From Durusdinium trenchii (lineage: Eukaryota > Sar > Dinophyceae > Suessiales > Symbiodiniaceae), in NCBI GenBank assembly GCA_963970005.1, contig CAXAMN010027450.1:472631-536630 (forward strand): a stretch of DNA of 64,000 nucleotides. Reading direction: 5' to 3'. Shown in pieces: positions 49,606 to 59,561 of the stretch. The translations under genes were made by a program, and so were the position numbers. The notes under the pieces were generated by a model. That model was not told the DNA's origin. It saw only the letters and a program-made list of their open reading frames with translations, and made no database searches. Numbering within the stretch: position 1 is the first letter of the stretch; each line of letters starts with the position of its first letter.

Positions 49606-50496
49606 ACTGTCTGATCCAACGAGCCAAGTCCCAAGGAACGCAGTTCACATGCTGCCAGGTAGCGGGTCGGAACTCGATCGAGGTCATGGACACATGAGGC
49701 GCGTCCGAAGCAAAGCTCGAGGTCCCGCAACAGAAAGTCGTTCAAGTTTTGGAGTTGTGGGGTTGCTGGGGCAACTGAATGGCACTGCCCAAGTGAGAGA
49801 CTCAGATAAATATGCAAAAAAAGCAAACAAGATCAAACAAGAGCAGTTCTCTTAGGTTGGAAGTGTTTCCAGGTGGGGCGCTGGCCCACATCCATCGGAC
49901 AGAGAAAGATCTCTTTTTCATTCTTCCCACCAAGGAAAACACCTACCCTCAAGAGAAAAAACATTGAGAAATAGAACACAGCTGCTGGAGAAACCATAAT
50001 GAGCAAGCTCTTGCAAGATCATGGCCACGTTTTGGAGAAACTGATTGAATCTCTTTGGCTTGCAGAAAAAATGGTGGCGGCCCTAATTAGGTGTCCAACT
50101 CGATCAAGCCTAATCGCTTGTTTTCTGGGTCCGAATGGGTGGGTGACTGTCGGTCCCCTCCTTGATCAAAATGGCGGCGACCGAAGCGCAGACCGAAGCG
50201 CGCACTTTGGCCATGATGGAACCCCCTTTTCGTCATACTGTACCACTACTTCACTTCGGGCGATCCTATCATGACACTTCTGATGACAACAGCATCCGCA
50301 ACACGTTTTTGTCGTCCGAAGTGTGGCTGTCACGTGTAGCTGAGTTTCTCCATTGAACCGGTCACGTCACTGGTTGTTAAAGTGTGAGGTGTCAGACAAG
50401 GCTAAAGGAGCACAGACATGTCAGCAAACCATCCGCAATTCCGCAGCATGTGTCCTGCAAACATGACGGTCGCAAAAAAAGGATACAAAACATGCC

Positions 50497-50784
50497 GAAG
50501 GAAGGAAGGAAGGAAGGAAGGAAGGAAGGACGGAAGCAAAAGGACGGAAGCAAAAGGACGGAAGCAAAAGGAAGGAAGCAGAAGGAAGGAAGCAGAAGGA
50601 AGGAAGCAGAAGGAAGCAGAAAGAAGGAAGCAGAAGGAAGCAAACAGAAAGAAGGAAGCAGAAGGAAGCAGAAGGAAGGAGAAGGAAGGAGAAGGAAGGA
50701 GAAGGAAGGAGAAGGAAGGAGAAGGANNNNNNNNNNAGAAGGAAGGAGAAGGAAGGAGAAGGAAGGAGAAGGAAGGAGAAGGAG
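50497..50784. repeat. GGAA/GGAGAA simple-sequence array with N gap
   Basis: Purine-only array of gaag and ggaagcaga units merging into ggaaggagaa units. It is interrupted by ten N at 50727-50736, so the true length is unknown. Long Lys/Glu-rich frames through it are artefacts. Confidence 0.95.
50727..50736. other. Assembly gap (10 N) in simple repeat
   Basis: Ten N inside the purine array at 50497-50784, probably an unresolved repeat length. Confidence 0.95.
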
Positions 50785-52029
50785 TAGCACCATTGTTAAA
50801 ATCTAAAGACCCTAACCTGGCAGGTGGGGAAAAACAGCTGCCTTCAACAAGCTTCTAGGAATCATGTCCCTGTGGAGCTGACATCAACTATCCAGGGTTG
50901 ACGCCCCAGTGTATCTTGGTTGCTCTCTCACGTTTTCTATGAATAACGGCTATTGAACATCTGGCTCATTCAAGAAAAAAATTAAGGCAAACATGCTTCT
51001 AAGCCAGAGTTTCTCTGACTTGATTGTTCGAGTCTTTTCCACCGCAAAAAAAACACCGCGTTTGTGGAAATCTGGCACCCTTTAAAGTGCTTGGGATTCG
51101 AGTGGTGTGAGCAAGGAAACAAAGGCGAACCTTATATACCAGTACAAGTGGCAGTATACTGCAACTTTTTGCCATGACCATCGTAGGATGGTCGCTCCAT
51201 TCAATGAGTTGCTCACGTCTTGCTCACCCCGTTTCTTCGAATGTCGGCTTTGCTGGTGATCGGGACAACAGCCTTGGGTTCCGTCATAGACTCATAGGCT
51301 TTGGATGGCCGGATTAGTTCCCCACACACTACTGTAAAAGCACTCTTGGTCGTTGGCATCAAAGGAATCATGTGCAGCTATACATTCAATTTACATGTTC
51401 AAAATGTGTCAGTTACAACCTCCACTGGACTGCTTGAGCAACATTCAAGTTCGCCAAAAGACAAGGCAAGTAGTTCAAGAAACCCTTGTCAGCGTTCTTT
51501 TCGGTGTGTGAGGCTTGTTTCGAAGGTCAAGGTCAAGCGGCAATACCGCCATCTCTCTACAGAGTTGCTCAGTACGACCATGCAACCCCCCCAAAAGGAC
51601 CATGTCGCCCGGGACCATGTCGCTAGGGATACCGGTCCCGGCCGCTACGACTGCCGGGTTTTGGGGAGTGTAGCTTCAACTTGGTACATGATTTTCTTGC
51701 ATGAGGCCTGAGACTATTTAATATATCGCCAAATGCTTCAGGTCAAAGGGAAATCGAGTCCTTTCAACACAGTTGTTGATTAGGTTTGCTTTCAACTCAC
51801 ATAACCATCCTTGTTAAAGAAGCATCAAGATCCTTCAGGTTCAATTGGCGGCATCACCTCGTTCACCTCTCTCGCGAACGACGCGTTCGTGGAAAAAGCG
51901 GGACCGCATATATCCGCATATGGGCTGGGCCCGCTCGCGTCACGTGGTAGGCTCCATCTCTCAAGGAACTACGCCCTGGGAGTGACAGTTCATGTTGTCA
52001 AATGTTTTTCAAAAGCCCAGATTGGCCGG

Positions 52030-52075
52030 CCTCCAACCTACTAGCAATGGCCTCCAACCTAATAGCGATGTCCAG
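52030..52075. repeat. Dispersed repeat, GGCCTCCAACCTA sub-type, short copy
   Basis: Two units: ggcctccaacctactagcaa and ggcctccaacctaatagcga. Confidence 0.7.
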
Positions 52076-53254
52076 GTTGCTTTTCAAAGCAAACGGTACT
52101 GGAGTTTGAACCCACATCGAGGCGGAGTTTTGAATCCAGTCTGTCGCTTCTCGAGAGCCTTCGCTGAACTGCCCGAGGAAGGGCGAGCCACAGCGAGTGA
52201 CGCTGCGAACCGAACGCGCTATCGGTCGCCCCCGCGCTACTGGTTACAGCACAGCGAAAAAGGAAGAGACCGAAGCAAAAGGCCGACGCCTTTCTGCAAG
52301 ATCTTGCTGTCAAATGCTGTCAACATTGATCTATTTTGTGGGTCCCCCCTGTCCCGGACATTCGTCTACCTTTGCTTCTTGCAGCTCTGGGCTGTACATG
52401 TTGTGAAAAACTTACCAAGCCTTTGGCCATTGGCTCTCCGATAATTATTTCAGAGGCCTCCTCCATGTTGCCCGCCACCTGATATATGATATCTTTCTGT
52501 CGTATCACGACACTCCTAGATGGTGTCGAAATCCTTCCAATCGGGGCTGCATCCACAACAAGGGGCCAAAACATCCTTTGGCTGACATTCAGGCTTACAT
52601 TCCAAGCACAGAACCTCAGATGCACTCCAATATCTGCCATGCAGTGGTCGACCATGGTTCTTTGGCTGGGGATGGCCCTTCAGCTATCTTCTGTTAGCCA
52701 CACCAAACCCCTCAACCAATGTCGTCAAAGTTTCAAACCTCGGCAACTCAAACCTTCTCAGGTTGCAAGCGGTGAACCCGGACGGCAAGCCGTCGATCCG
52801 GAGGCTTGCCAGAGGATGTGCGAAAGTGCATGTGGCTCAAATGTTGAGTTAGGGAATCCAAACTTCTAGAATATTGTAATGTTGAGAGTCAGAAACTCTT
52901 GGCTCAAATCTGGATACAGTACTTGGATCCCTGCCAGAATCTCCAACCTGTGAACCGATCCTCTAACCTCGCAAGGTGACTTCTCGCACCGAGAAATCAC
53001 ATTCGCGTCACAGGCGCATCTCGGTGAAGTCCTGTGGGGCACGAGCAGTAATATGGACTGGCAGACTCTGGATGAATAAAACCTCCATATGAAGAGGTTG
53101 TTCAATCTAGGCATCTTGGCCCAAAGCCATTTGCCTTAGGGCACGCCGGGTTCCCGCGGCTCTGCTGCCTGTCTCCCGACAGGGGTGGAGCGTCCACCAA
53201 GGCCGTTGGCCGACTCGCCTGTGAGCTTCGTTGTGCCTCACGACCGTTAGTGCC

Positions 53255-56200
53255 ATGGTTGGATCTTTTGACCATTTGCTGCAGGACGCTGAGCACCTGG
53301 AGGACCCTTGGAGAGGCCGATTGATTTCCTTTTTGGAGGCTCATCGTTCAGCTGGTCACCTGCTGCATGTTGGTGATAGGATCCTCCTTGTTGGAAAGGT
53401 CGAAGCTGTGACAGATGCGGTGATTGAGATTGCACCTCTGGAATTTTGTCCGGGCCGTGGATTTGCTGAACCTACGGGGGGACAAAACAAGATTCGAATC
53501 TATGTGCCTGGGCTGAGCCGGAGATCAGCTTTGCCCGTTGTGGATGATGAGATTGTTTGCCATGGGAAACAAATCCGCACAGAGTGTTGGGATGCTCTTG
53601 CATTGGCGGAGGACACCATCATTATTCCCCGTGCTCATTTCAAGCCGCATGAACCTTTTCATGTGCTGCACTTATTTGCAGGAGGATTCGGTGGCTGGTC
53701 CCGGGCTATGCACTGGCTTGCCAGAGAGGTTCCGCACATCAGCATTGCCACCGAGCTTTTCGTGGACAACGACGACAAGGTGATGGATGTGTGGTCCTAC
53801 CAGACAGGATTGAGATACCACAGAGGCAAATCAGTGAGTGCTGGACAGGTGAACTTAGCTGCCAAAGCTGGCCTGTGTACGAGCGTTGATGATCCCACGA
53901 TCCTGCATTGTTGGAAATGTGCAAGCAACTCCGTTGCAACCGCTTCACCACCCTGCATTTCGTGGTCGCAAGGCGGCAAACGCCAGGGCTTGAGCTGTTC
54001 CAGCGGTTTCGCGATGGCTGAAACAGTCATGCTTGCTGAAGTGCACCAACCACTTCTCCTGTTTTTGGAGTGCGCAGATACCACAGTCTCACACGAGCAT
54101 TTCCCCTTAGTGGAGAACATGTTGCATCTTATTGGGTACCGTAAGGTTTGGCACCAAGTTGTTGCAATGCACCACTTGTCCAATAACTCTCGCTCCAGAT
54201 GGCTTGCAGTTTGGGCTCGTGTGGATTTAGCCCTTCGACCCCATGAAGCAAACTTCGACCTTCGGGCACCGCCACTGGTAAAATGGAATGATCCATCCAA
54301 TGAATTTTGGACCCCAGAATCTTTCCACTGCCAGCTTCAATTGTCAGCGGAGGCACTTTCGAAATACGGAAACCCAGGGTTACTCCCACCTGCCAAACGT
54401 GCCAGGACCAATGCTGAGACCTCCACGCAGGAGACGCTTCAACTGAGGCTTGCTGACACCACTCAGCCCTTGCCGACCTTGTGCAGTTCATACACCAGGC
54501 AACACCTTTTGCAAGCTGAACATGTCATGGCCAAGGGCATTTTCGCTTCGTCGCAGATCGTTGCCGATAAAGTGTGCTTCTTATGCCCTACACGGTTTGT
54601 CCCACTGTTCGGCACTACAGACAAGATTGTACTTCCGAGTGATGCATCCTTTGCATTCCACATCCTTGGAAACGCCATCACTCAATCACAGGCGACCTTG
54701 TGCCTTGCTGTTGGGTTTCAAGCGCTCCTTGCTGAGGACCTGGCACCAGTACAACTTGTTCAAAAGGCGTGGGAACAGCGTCTCACCAGTCAGAATGCCC
54801 TTGTGCAAGTCTTCGAACAGTGGCTCACCACCAGCAGGGTCGAGGACATTGCTGCCTGCATGGTACCAAGGACCTTGCCCTTGTCCTTTGATGGTCCTTT
54901 GATTTCGCTAGAGATTGAACACTGCCACAACCAGATGACATGGCAAGCAAAAGTCCCACCCAAGACTTCCTTGTCCACCGCTGTCATTCTTACGATGTTC
55001 ACCAAAGGAATCATGCCTGAAGCCTTTCGCTTTCGCACTAAGGACCACATGCTGCTCAGTGACATTACACTGAAGGATGCTTTCGCTGTCACTCCGCAGG
55101 TCCTATGTTTCATTTGGGACCGTCCCCTGGTTTCTTTTCGGCCTGTCTCTGCGTGTCCACATGAGAGTTCTGCGTCAGATGCTGTGGGGTCTCCGACTCT
55201 GCCCTTCACTGTGCCAGGCGAGGATTCACAACCCATCACGATTGAGACTTCACCACCGGTTCAACCTGCTCCTGAGGCCTTCCAGGCACTGCTGCGTTTT
55301 CTTGAGTTCAACACTCATTGGCACCCTGCCTCCAATCGATCCAAGCAATTGGTCTCCCTCCTTTGGGAAGCTCCACCTGGCGTGCTTACCGTCCAGCTTG
55401 ACACCATTGTCCCGGCTGCGGACCTCCAAGAGCAACTTGCCACCCACTTTGGTGCTGGCACCTACACCGTGTTCCAGAGCCCATTCGCTCTCCCAAAGAT
55501 TGCACCAGGACCTCTCTTCACTGTGAGGCTCCGCAATCATCCCAATGATGCGCTGGTTGTTTTCCAGAAACTCCAAACCGAAGTTTGGGTTCGAGTTGCA
55601 GCAGTCCCCAAGCAGATCCCACATGACACCTGCATCATCGCTGGTGACGGTAACTACACCATTTGCAGTCACAACAACAGGCCATGCTCTGTGGGACCAC
55701 TCCACATTGCCAATGGTGACCTCTTGATCATTGAGCCTACTCCGACCATCCACGCTGGGGGCCACCATCGTTGGACGGAGAGACCAGAAAGCCTCCCACG
55801 TGGGGCCACCTTCACTGACAGGATCGCCTTTGCGATCAACACACATGGGTGGGTTGCTTCGGACGAACTCCACTCCGCCATGACATACCTGACCAGGCAC
55901 TTCCCCGAGACCATTGCTGAGTTCAACCTCCTGCGATGGAACTCTGACGGACACGAATTTGATGATGAGCTCTACGGAGAACCCAGATTTGCAAGCGCAG
56001 GCAGAACGGTCACGGCAATTCTTGTCGACAATCACTGGGCCTCCATTGAAGTCAACCGGATGGGCAATCTCATTCAGGTCCACGCTTTCGGGCTAACTCC
56101 ACCGCTCGCCAATCGAGCCATCATCATCATGCGCCGCCTCCTTGATATCGCTCCACACCGTGCCCAGCAACACATCCATGCAGGGCTACCACCAGAACAT

Positions 56201-59200
56201 CTCTGCGGCTGGTTCTTGCTCTTTCGCTACTACAGAATACGCCGCATCCATGATACGCTTCCCAGCTCTGTCGAGCTCTTCAACGAGCTGCCGCCAACCC
56301 GAAGAGCCGAAATCAGGGAGGCTTGGGAATCCGGCCAAGAAGACTGGAGAAGAGCGGGCGCCAATGATGGCCTACTCCTCTTTGCAACCAACTTGAGGAC
56401 ACACTTCCTCACACATCTCGCTGCCACGGCCACCCAGACCTCGTCGGTCGTGCCGGTACCATTATCAGTCCAATTCCGAGCCCAGACCTTGACCCCTGAG
56501 ACGCAACCGCCAGCGTCTCAGCCATCTCCACCGGAGGATCCAGCACCACTCGAAACAACACTGGGATCAACAGAACAACCGGAACCAGAACCTGTTCGGC
56601 ATGACCCTGTCCACCACAGACTCCTTGAATGCCTTCAGCAACCTGGCTGGCTTTCTTCGGATGTGCTTGATCATGCCCTGGACTTGCTTCGGTGGCAGTT
56701 CCCACAGGTCTGCTTCTGCCCACCTGCTGTTTGGAGACCTGAGTTGCTTCAGGTATCTTACCTCGCAGGCTTGGAATGTCTTCCTGAGACTTTCAGCAAC
56801 CTCATTGTGTTCATTCTGTGGCAGGAGCATTGGATTGTGTGTGAAGTGACTGTTCATGCGTGGGAAGCCTTCGTCCAAACCATTGGACCCATCGAGCTCA
56901 TGCCTGACCTTACCAGCATTGTTGCTGCAGTGTGCATGCTGTTTCAAATCCAGGATGTTGTCCTCAACACTGCCACCACTCACTTTCGCGCCTTGCCTGG
57001 TTTGTGCGGATGGACTTTGCTTTGGACTTTGTTCCAACGATTCCAAACGCGACCCTCTCAGGCATCACAACCACTGCTTGCTGCTTTGAGGGCACACCCT
57101 CACTATGAGCTTATCCAACAGATCCAGTTGCGTGACCATGCTGTCTGGGAAAATGCTGAACCGGCGTTGCTCGAGTTTGCCTCAGCTATCCAACTTGAGT
57201 TCATGACGCGCATCATCCAGAATCGCGTCCCCTCCGAGCGAGCAAGAGGTGGAGCTCTTACGGATGTCTCTTCTAGCAGTGCTCCTGTTACCATCGGCAG
57301 CCACCCTGTCAGTGCTTTGCCTGCCTCTCGTGTCTTTGATCGGCTTCAGCTGTTTGACACGCAGCCAGGATGGCTTTTCTCTGACACTGCTGACTACTTG
57401 CTCGATTTCCTGCGGCAACATGATCCGGATACTGCGTACCTTCCTCCCATGCAATGGACTTTTGAAGGTGGTGCCACTACCTTCAACGACTTGCAGACCT
57501 CCGTCCATTCATATCAGAAGATCATTGGCCTTGTTTTGTGGAACACACATTGGATTTTGTGTGAAGTGCAATCCACTGTTTGCGCGCAGTGGATCTTCCT
57601 TACCGGCCCTGCTGAACTTCGACCGCATTCGATTGCCTGTGCAACAGCCATTTGCGAGCATCTTGGCATTGATCCTGTCCCACACATCGTGTTTCGGGAT
57701 TTTCAAGCTGATCCTCACCTGTGCGGTTGGACACTTCTCTGGCTTTGCTTTCAGAAGGCAGGGGTTGAGATCCATCACCCAGGACCATTGCAAGAGAGTA
57801 GTTTCTTGCCCAGCATTCATCATGCTGAAGTTCAACGAGTTCTCACCAATGCAGCAGCAGCGTGGCAACAACCAGTGATCCACCAAGCAGCGCTCTTTGC
57901 CATGCGCATGCTTCCATGGCACCTCTTGCAGGTCCTTCAAGGCCGTTTTCCCAAGCACCAGGCTCCCGGAGGAGCAGGAGAAGCAAAGGCTGCTGCCAAG
58001 GCCAAGAATAGCCAGAGATCAGGTACTGATCCGCTCATTGCCCACGACCCATGGGCTAAAGCAGCCGCTGTGTCATCTCGCTGGGAAGATCTCAAGCTCG
58101 AGGACCATCACCCTTTCCAGGATGCCAAAGGCGAGCAGTTATGGCAATACCATAGGCTCCAAACCACGATGACTACAAAAGGTGTGGTGCTCACAACAAA
58201 GCAATATTTGCCAGAGCTCATCAAGCTCAGCCCCAAGCAGCCATTGGTTGCGATTCTGCCACTGATTGATCAGCAAACCAAAGTCAGCAGTGCTCTCACC
58301 TTCCATGGCCCCTTCGAAGTTGTGCTGGAAGATCGGGCCACCAAGGCCTCGTACAAACGCGTGGTTTCTGCTGTTGCACTTTGTGGAGAGTTCCAATTCA
58401 AGTTGAGTGAACCAGCATGCGAATTTACTATGTCGGAAGTGGCAGAGGTTGTGCTGGAGCTTGATTCGAGATTGGTCAACAAGGCAGAATTTGACCGAGC
58501 GCAAGACAATCCCATCTGGTTCTTCAAGCAGTACCTCACCAATGCAGCGCCAGATCACGTGAATCATGCCTCGGTCTACGGCTTTCGCCACAACCGGCAT
58601 CCATCGTCCTCACGTGATGATGATCAGTTACAAGTCCTTGCAAAGCTGCCCTGCCCAGCACGGGCCAAATTGTTGACCAGCAGTGGAACACAGGGCATCC
58701 TGGTGAGAGATTTTCTCGACCAAGGAACCCAGCCGACTGACACCACAGTGATTCCCAAATTTTGGGAAGTCAGCCTCAAAGGCCTTCGGGAGCTCAACAT
58801 CAGCATTGAGGGCTTGAAAGGAGCTGCTGGTGCCACTCTTACAAGGCGTGGCCTGGCTGTACGAGCATGGTGCGTTGACATCGCAGATGTGCGAAGGAAG
58901 TTGTTGCCAATGGATGCCCGCCTGAATGACACCAACATCAAGGTGGTACCCAGGTTCATGGTCGATGCCTCAGGCTGGCCGCCCGGGGCAAGCCCCGCAG
59001 ATGTCATCGAAACTGTTGCAAAGGCTGTCAGCCAGCCCCCTATTCCGACAAGAACTTTCCGTGCGGCAGGAGTTCATACGTGGCAACTCGGCTTTCAGAC
59101 GTTGCCTACAGTCTTGACTTTCACCGTCAAGATCAACGGGGCCTTGCATCAGATTCTGCTGACACCAACACCCCAGTTTGCAAAAGGGGGTGGAAAGGGA

Positions 59201-59293
59201 AAAAAACCGGCAACCCAAGAAAGCAGCGCCCAAGGAGGATGGGCCTTCCCCTCCTGCTGCTTCCACCATTGCCGCAGCATCAGCACAGCATGA
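53255..59293 (+). CDS. Retroelement ORF1: C5-DNA methyltransferase plus triple His/Cys domain (2012 aa)
   Basis: The frame is open upstream to a TTG at 53231, but the first ATG is at 53255 and is used here. Residues about 135-490 are a cytosine-C5 methyltransferase: motif I LFAGGFGGW (140-148, SAM binding), motif IV SPPCISWSQGG with catalytic Cys234, motif VI-like FLEC with Glu272, motif VIII-like SRSRW (R313/R315), and motif X GNAITQSQATL (from 472). Residues about 860-1520 contain three copies of a ~190-residue domain with conserved GW..SD at the start, HW in the middle and LCGW at the end. The C-terminal ~400 residues are unassigned. After a run of seven A (59200-59206) the frame goes off into a short tail ending at 59293; the natural C-terminus is in the neighbouring frame (next entry). 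The methyltransferase would methylate cytosine, possibly in the element's own DNA. Confidence 0.9.
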   Translation: MVGSFDHLLQDAEHLEDPWRGRLISFLEAHRSAGHLLHVGDRILLVGKVEAVTDAVIEIAPLEFCPGRGFAEPTGGQNKIRIYVPGLSRRSALPVVDDEIVCHGKQIRTECWDALALAEDTIIIPRAHFKPHEPFHVLHLFAGGFGGWSRAMHWLAREVPHISIATELFVDNDDKVMDVWSYQTGLRYHRGKSVSAGQVNLAAKAGLCTSVDDPTILHCWKCASNSVATASPPCISWSQGGKRQGLSCSSGFAMAETVMLAEVHQPLLLFLECADTTVSHEHFPLVENMLHLIGYRKVWHQVVAMHHLSNNSRSRWLAVWARVDLALRPHEANFDLRAPPLVKWNDPSNEFWTPESFHCQLQLSAEALSKYGNPGLLPPAKRARTNAETSTQETLQLRLADTTQPLPTLCSSYTRQHLLQAEHVMAKGIFASSQIVADKVCFLCPTRFVPLFGTTDKIVLPSDASFAFHILGNAITQSQATLCLAVGFQALLAEDLAPVQLVQKAWEQRLTSQNALVQVFEQWLTTSRVEDIAACMVPRTLPLSFDGPLISLEIEHCHNQMTWQAKVPPKTSLSTAVILTMFTKGIMPEAFRFRTKDHMLLSDITLKDAFAVTPQVLCFIWDRPLVSFRPVSACPHESSASDAVGSPTLPFTVPGEDSQPITIETSPPVQPAPEAFQALLRFLEFNTHWHPASNRSKQLVSLLWEAPPGVLTVQLDTIVPAADLQEQLATHFGAGTYTVFQSPFALPKIAPGPLFTVRLRNHPNDALVVFQKLQTEVWVRVAAVPKQIPHDTCIIAGDGNYTICSHNNRPCSVGPLHIANGDLLIIEPTPTIHAGGHHRWTERPESLPRGATFTDRIAFAINTHGWVASDELHSAMTYLTRHFPETIAEFNLLRWNSDGHEFDDELYGEPRFASAGRTVTAILVDNHWASIEVNRMGNLIQVHAFGLTPPLANRAIIIMRRLLDIAPHRAQQHIHAGLPPEHLCGWFLLFRYYRIRRIHDTLPSSVELFNELPPTRRAEIREAWESGQEDWRRAGANDGLLLFATNLRTHFLTHLAATATQTSSVVPVPLSVQFRAQTLTPETQPPASQPSPPEDPAPLETTLGSTEQPEPEPVRHDPVHHRLLECLQQPGWLSSDVLDHALDLLRWQFPQVCFCPPAVWRPELLQVSYLAGLECLPETFSNLIVFILWQEHWIVCEVTVHAWEAFVQTIGPIELMPDLTSIVAAVCMLFQIQDVVLNTATTHFRALPGLCGWTLLWTLFQRFQTRPSQASQPLLAALRAHPHYELIQQIQLRDHAVWENAEPALLEFASAIQLEFMTRIIQNRVPSERARGGALTDVSSSSAPVTIGSHPVSALPASRVFDRLQLFDTQPGWLFSDTADYLLDFLRQHDPDTAYLPPMQWTFEGGATTFNDLQTSVHSYQKIIGLVLWNTHWILCEVQSTVCAQWIFLTGPAELRPHSIACATAICEHLGIDPVPHIVFRDFQADPHLCGWTLLWLCFQKAGVEIHHPGPLQESSFLPSIHHAEVQRVLTNAAAAWQQPVIHQAALFAMRMLPWHLLQVLQGRFPKHQAPGGAGEAKAAAKAKNSQRSGTDPLIAHDPWAKAAAVSSRWEDLKLEDHHPFQDAKGEQLWQYHRLQTTMTTKGVVLTTKQYLPELIKLSPKQPLVAILPLIDQQTKVSSALTFHGPFEVVLEDRATKASYKRVVSAVALCGEFQFKLSEPACEFTMSEVAEVVLELDSRLVNKAEFDRAQDNPIWFFKQYLTNAAPDHVNHASVYGFRHNRHPSSSRDDDQLQVLAKLPCPARAKLLTSSGTQGILVRDFLDQGTQPTDTTVIPKFWEVSLKGLRELNISIEGLKGAAGATLTRRGLAVRAWCVDIADVRRKLLPMDARLNDTNIKVVPRFMVDASGWPPGASPADVIETVAKAVSQPPIPTRTFRAAGVHTWQLGFQTLPTVLTFTVKINGALHQILLTPTPQFAKGGGKGKKPATQESSAQGGWAFPSCCFHHCRSISTA
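53660..54730 (+). other. C5-cytosine DNA methyltransferase domain in ORF1
   Basis: Motif order I - IV - VI - VIII - X is that of Dcm/DNMT enzymes. The catalytic PC dipeptide and the Gly-rich SAM loop are intact. Motif VI reads FLEC instead of the usual ENV, keeping the Glu that contacts the target cytosine but losing the Asn. Between motifs VIII and X there is a ~155-residue stretch that would hold the target-recognition region. No other chromatin-reader domain was recognised. Activity is plausible but not proven by sequence. Confidence 0.85.
55845..57930 (+). other. Three tandem His/Cys domains in ORF1, clan-CE (Ulp1-like) peptidase resemblance
   Basis: Copy 1: GWVASDELHSAM, then NHWASIEV (His about 927), then LCGWFLLF (Cys about 984). 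Copy 2: GWLSSDVLDHAL, EHWIVCEV (about 1191), LCGWTLLW (about 1250). Copy 3: GWLFSDTADYLL, THWILCEV (about 1431), LCGWTLLW (about 1489). His-to-Cys spacing is 57-59 residues in all. The HW...CG order is that of clan-CE thiol peptidases (Ulp1/adenain). In copy 3 a Gln lies six residues before the Cys, as in that clan; copies 1 and 2 lack it. The assignment is inference from motif order only. Confidence 0.5.
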
Positions 59294-59507
59294 GAAGAAG
59301 CGCTTGGATCATCTCGAAACCCGTTTTGAGACCCTACAAAAGCAGGTCTGCGGCATCGAGAACAAGCAAACCACACTCGAGAGCAAACTCGATCAGCGCT
59401 TCAATGACATTGGCGACACACTCCGCCAGCTGGTCCAGCTGAGTTCGCAGCGAACTCATGAATCTACTGGCGACACACCGCCTCCCAAGACACAGCGCAC
59501 GCTGTGA
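59199..59507 (+). CDS. Displaced C-terminus of ORF1 (basic plus coiled coil)
   Basis: The frame one base on from ORF1 continues with a Lys/Pro/Ala-rich linker and then a heptad-like coiled coil (LDHLETRFETLQKQV, then IENKQTTLESKLDQRF), ending at TGA 59505-59507. ORF1 stays in register into this segment if the A7 run counted six A, so the break is a one-base homopolymer change: a real mutation, a sequencing error or, less likely, a frameshift site. A coiled coil at this place would suit ORF1 self-assembly. The segment is in the same frame as ORF2. Confidence 0.75.
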   Translation, partial: EKNRQPKKAAPKEDGPSPPAASTIAAASAQHEKKRLDHLETRFETLQKQVCGIENKQTTLESKLDQRFNDIGDTLRQLVQLSSQRTHESTGDTPPPKTQRTL

Positions 59508-59561
59508 ACCAACGGGGCAGCCTGTCCCTCTGCCGGCGAGCAACCTGTTCTCTCCTGTTTT

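Larger units (their letters stand above)
48649..53254. other. Region between WD40 gene and retroelement
   Basis: No gene could be supported. Minus-strand segments near 49290-49400 and 49640-49705 are GC-rich and open and may be 5' exons of the WD40 gene, but carry no clear WD motif. Also present are dispersed CTAG-rich repeats (49555-49605, 52030-52075), a long GGAA/GAAG simple repeat (50497-50784) with an N gap, and the presumed 5' UTR of the retroelement just before 53255. Confidence 0.4.

Noticed and set aside
50384-50858. Lys/Glu/Gly/Arg-rich or Leu/Pro/Ser-rich frames of 130-146 codons
   Set aside because: Translations of purine simple sequence that includes an N gap.
53231-53254. Start of ORF1 at TTG 53231
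   Set aside because: A conventional ATG in the same frame lies 24 bases downstream, and nothing supports a TTG start in a eukaryote.
59199-59210. Programmed -1 frameshift at the A-rich heptamer
   Set aside because: The frame reached by -1 shift encodes no plausible continuation; the coiled coil lies in the +1 frame, so a one-base homopolymer change fits better.
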